Below, piece after piece: positions 61,401 through 64,000 of a stretch of 64,000 nucleotides of DNA. Both the position numbers and the translations under genes were made by a program. The notes beneath the pieces are model-generated. The model ran no database searches and was not told the DNA's origin. It worked only from the letters and a program-made list of their open reading frames with translations. The stretch's first letter is position 1, and every line of letters starts with the position of its first letter. Source of the DNA: Syngnathus acus. Its lineage: Eukaryota > Chordata > Actinopteri > Syngnathiformes > Syngnathidae. The stretch lies in the NCBI RefSeq assembly GCF_901709675.1, contig NC_051092.1, positions 8,634,491 to 8,698,490 of the forward strand, in the 5' to 3' direction.

Positions 61401-62930
61401 CTTCCTATTGTAATCAGATTTAAATTTGAACTCTGATTCAAACTTTTTTTTTTTTCATAGTTCGCCTTAAATGTGTTTTCTAAGCAAATTTCTTAGAAAC
61501 TTGAACACCAGACTTGCTTACATGTAAATATTCCAATGTATGATTACAGAATATTTTAGTTTTGTGTGCTTATGTGTACACTAAACAGCCAACAACAGTT
61601 AGTCATTGTCATTTTGTAGCAAGGGTGCCTTACTGTGCAGCAGCATTGCCATCTGTATTATTAGCTCTATAGACCTGCTGGTCCAACACTAACAGATGCA
61701 GAGTATGTCCAACAATATGCTCGTAATAGGCCGAGGAGACCGAGTGTATCTGTGTTGTCATGAGGTGCAATTGGCAATGTGAGCATGTCTCCGTGAACCG
61801 CGGGCTTTCAATTCAACTGTCTGGGCAGCTGCTCTCTCAAACAAGTCTTAGCTCATTTGTTCTCACCCACCATTATGGTGGGCAATCACCACGGAAATAT
61901 TTATAAAAATAACTTGTGAGTGGGAGTGCTATCTTTCCGCTGTAGCAGTTACTCTTTTTTATTTTTATGTCTAAGGAGGAAGATACTATTTCTTCACACA
62001 TGATTTAAAAGCTTCCCGGGTTGACATAAACCCCAACTCACACTTTTTTATGGCAGTGTCTGCCTGTTGCACATTTTGTTTTCTTTTGTTTTTATTTCTT
62101 ACCATGTAAGTAAGCATTTGTTTCCATTTATGGAAACAACAAGATTGATCCAACATATGGGAGCAGCATCATTCTCCATTACTACACCAGTCTTCTTAGA
62201 TCTCAGGGGAAAACTCACATTTTATCATTTCCTTTTGTTTTTGAGAGGCGTGGTCCACATGTTCGCAAATTCATTAGCGCTTGAGTGGGAAAAGAAGAGC
62301 GAGCGGTTGTAAAATCAATGACAAAAACAAGCAGTGTTGTGACAGTCAGCAGCTGGCGTTGACAGGCACTTTGTGCGGTGTGCGTGATGGAGACAGATCA
62401 TCCTGTGATTGTTCAATTTGGGGCTCGCCTCGCCTCACATCTTTATTGACGACATCTGCATGGAAATGGAAAATGAATGGCACGACACCAAATGCCCCAC
62501 TTTATTTCCCTCCTCAAGATATCGGCTACTGATGCGGTGCAAACAGACTTAAAAGTCACCATGTTTTATTTATTAGCAAAGTGTAGACTGAATAACACCA
62601 ACAAAAAAGGCTAATTTAAATGCTAATGTTTAGGAACACGCTGAGAGATTTCCAGGTGAGTGTGCAGTCAAATCAACACGTTTGACATTGCGGCGAGTCA
62701 CTGCTAAATATTGTCTGCTAACAAATGAGGTCATGCACTGTGCGCTGTAGTGTTCCTGCTCCTCCTCCTCTTCGTAGTCACTCACTGTGTGCTTGGCGTG
62801 ATGGTGCCAGATGCTCTAGTGCTAGCCGATCCAACATTTGACCTCCAAGCTTGTGACCTACGCCTATTTCTAACAGCTTCACATGTTCAGCCCACAACTG
62901 ACTTTTCCCCTTTGCGTGTTTGGTCCACAG
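58442..62930 (+). other. brsk2: Intron 13 of brsk2, downstream of the cassette exon
   Basis: A 4.5-kb GTATTC...CCACAG intron. Its first 40 bases are strikingly pyrimidine-rich, with CTCTCTCCC and repeated TTTTGC words. Further in is the TCAC array at 59937-60053. The rest is AT-rich without recognisable genes. Confidence 0.85.
59937..60053. repeat. (TCAC)n tetranucleotide microsatellite
   Basis: About 29 uninterrupted TCAC units, the second such array in the window. Its open Leu-Thr-His-Ser frames are artefacts of the 4-base unit. Confidence 0.98.
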
Positions 62931-62991
62931 GTCACGGTCTATTAGTGGAGCCTCTTCAGGCCTCACCACCAGCCCGCTCAGCAGCCCACGG
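62931..62991 (+). CDS. brsk2: brsk2 exon: start of Ser/Pro-rich C-terminal region
   Basis: A 61-nt exon, phase 2 to 0, between TCCACAG and GTAAGT. Its first G completes an Arg codon whether spliced from exon 12 (CG+G) or from the cassette exon (AG+G). It encodes SRSISGASSGLTTSPLSSPR, almost identical to BRSK2 (human has LSTSPL). It opens the Ser/Pro/Arg-rich regulatory tail. The next expected exon, beginning VTPHPSPRG, is not in the remaining 1 kb. Confidence 0.97.
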
Positions 62992-64000
62992 GTAAGTCAA
63001 GACCTTCTATACCCTTACAACTACACGCAGGTATGTGACATTACACCTCGGTTTCTATGTAGTTGGTTCCCCTGTGGGATGACCATCTAACTGCTGCTGA
63101 TCTCTTCTTGATGTCTAAGTCAGCAGGAGAAAATAATGGATGGTCATTAGGACTCCACAGCAGCATCTCCTGACCTTTAACAAACCAATATCACTGCTCA
63201 AATGTTATACTGTCCCTTGAATATGATCTATTATTTTCCCAAACATAATTGTGTTGTCAATTTATGCTTAATTTTGCCTAATTTATGCCTAATTCGTCAT
63301 TTATTGGGTGCTAACGAAAACACGAAAGGTTGATCAACGTTTTCTCTCAAACAAAAGGATCTCCTCGCCCTGTCTTCTCGGCTTATAATAGTTTACTCTG
63401 TTTTTGGCAGCCTTAGCATGTGGAAATCCAGCTCAAGGAATTATTTTCAAAATCCTACTTTTCTATTTTGAGTGGGATATAGGCTAGGAGCAAATGTATC
63501 CAGCTGACTAACCTTGAGAAGACTCAGGGTTATTCAAGATCCTCAAACAAGCTGCTCAAGCCACAGCTCATCTAAAAGGGAAATTGATTTCAAAGGCCAG
63601 ATAAATCTGAGCTATTCTGTCCATATAATTTAATATTTTTCCCCAATATGGCTGCACTTTCAAGGTTAAAACTCAATAATAGATCAAGTGTAGTCGTGGC
63701 CGTTATTGAGATCTGTCTTCCTAGCTCATGTTTTTTCCATGTCTGTCGGAGTCTACTGTTTATTCTTTTGTGACATCGCACAGTTGTTTTTCTTTAATCG
63801 TTTAAGTGTCTGTCTTTGTTTTTTTACATGTCTTTGCTTGCTCTTTTCATGGTTTTATTCCCATATCACTTTGCTTTGTTTTCTAACTGCATGGTTCTCC
63901 TTTTCCTTTCCATTCTTGCGCATGGCATCTGACTGCTTGGTGGTTGTATTTACTTGATTCTGTTGTTTGTATTCCTTCACCTGTATGTCCTAATCAAATA
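62992..64000 (+). other. brsk2: Start of the following brsk2 intron
   Basis: About 1 kb after the GTAAGT donor. No exon matching the proline-rich VTPHPSPRGSPLPTP region is found before the window ends. No other feature is recognisable. Confidence 0.85.

Overview
The window is vertebrate genomic DNA, most likely from a teleost fish. It is intron-rich, with small exons joined by GT-AG introns, long CA, GA and TCAC microsatellites, and several repeat families common in ray-finned fish. I see no prokaryotic or viral gene system, CRISPR array, rRNA or stand-alone tRNA gene.

One gene explains essentially all convincing coding sequence. It is a plus-strand BRSK2 orthologue (brain-specific serine/threonine kinase 2, SAD-A family), and the window holds a contiguous internal part of it. 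Thirteen exons can be placed to the base, all with canonical splice sites and all phase-compatible. By the human exon scheme they are coding exons 2 to 12, a 66-nt cassette exon, and the next constitutive exon. Together they encode the kinase domain from just after the glycine-rich loop (VAIK lysine, HRD, DFG, LKB1-target threonine), the linker, the UBA-like domain, and the start of the Ser/Pro/Arg-rich C-terminal region. The first coding exon lies before position 1. The rest of the proline-rich region, the KA1-like C-terminus and the stop codon lie beyond 64000.

Layout: 1-19733 is intron 1, with fish repeats, a hAT-like relic, a LINE relic and an odd minus-strand open frame followed by tandem AATAAA. 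Exon 2 is at 19734. Intron 2 (11 kb) contains a fish repeat whose 5' half is inverted. Exons 3 and 4 are at 31055 and 33419. Intron 4 (7.8 kb) has a poly-C tract and a CpG-dense patch. Exons 5 to 8 fall between 41356 and 47009. Intron 8 (5.8 kb) has a large TCAC microsatellite, a possible cryptic exon and a possible small inverted-repeat element. Exons 9 to 12 fall between 52825 and 57458, with a well-preserved hAT-type MITE and a tRNA-derived SINE in intron 9. The cassette exon is at 58376 and the last visible exon at 62931.

The most interesting biological point is the 66-nt cassette exon. It is symmetric (phase 2 at both ends), has weak donors on itself and on the exon before it, and is set among pyrimidine-rich and UGC-containing sequence. 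This suggests regulated, possibly neuronal, splicing in the region just after the kinase and UBA modules. All similarity statements come from memory of the protein families; no database was searched.
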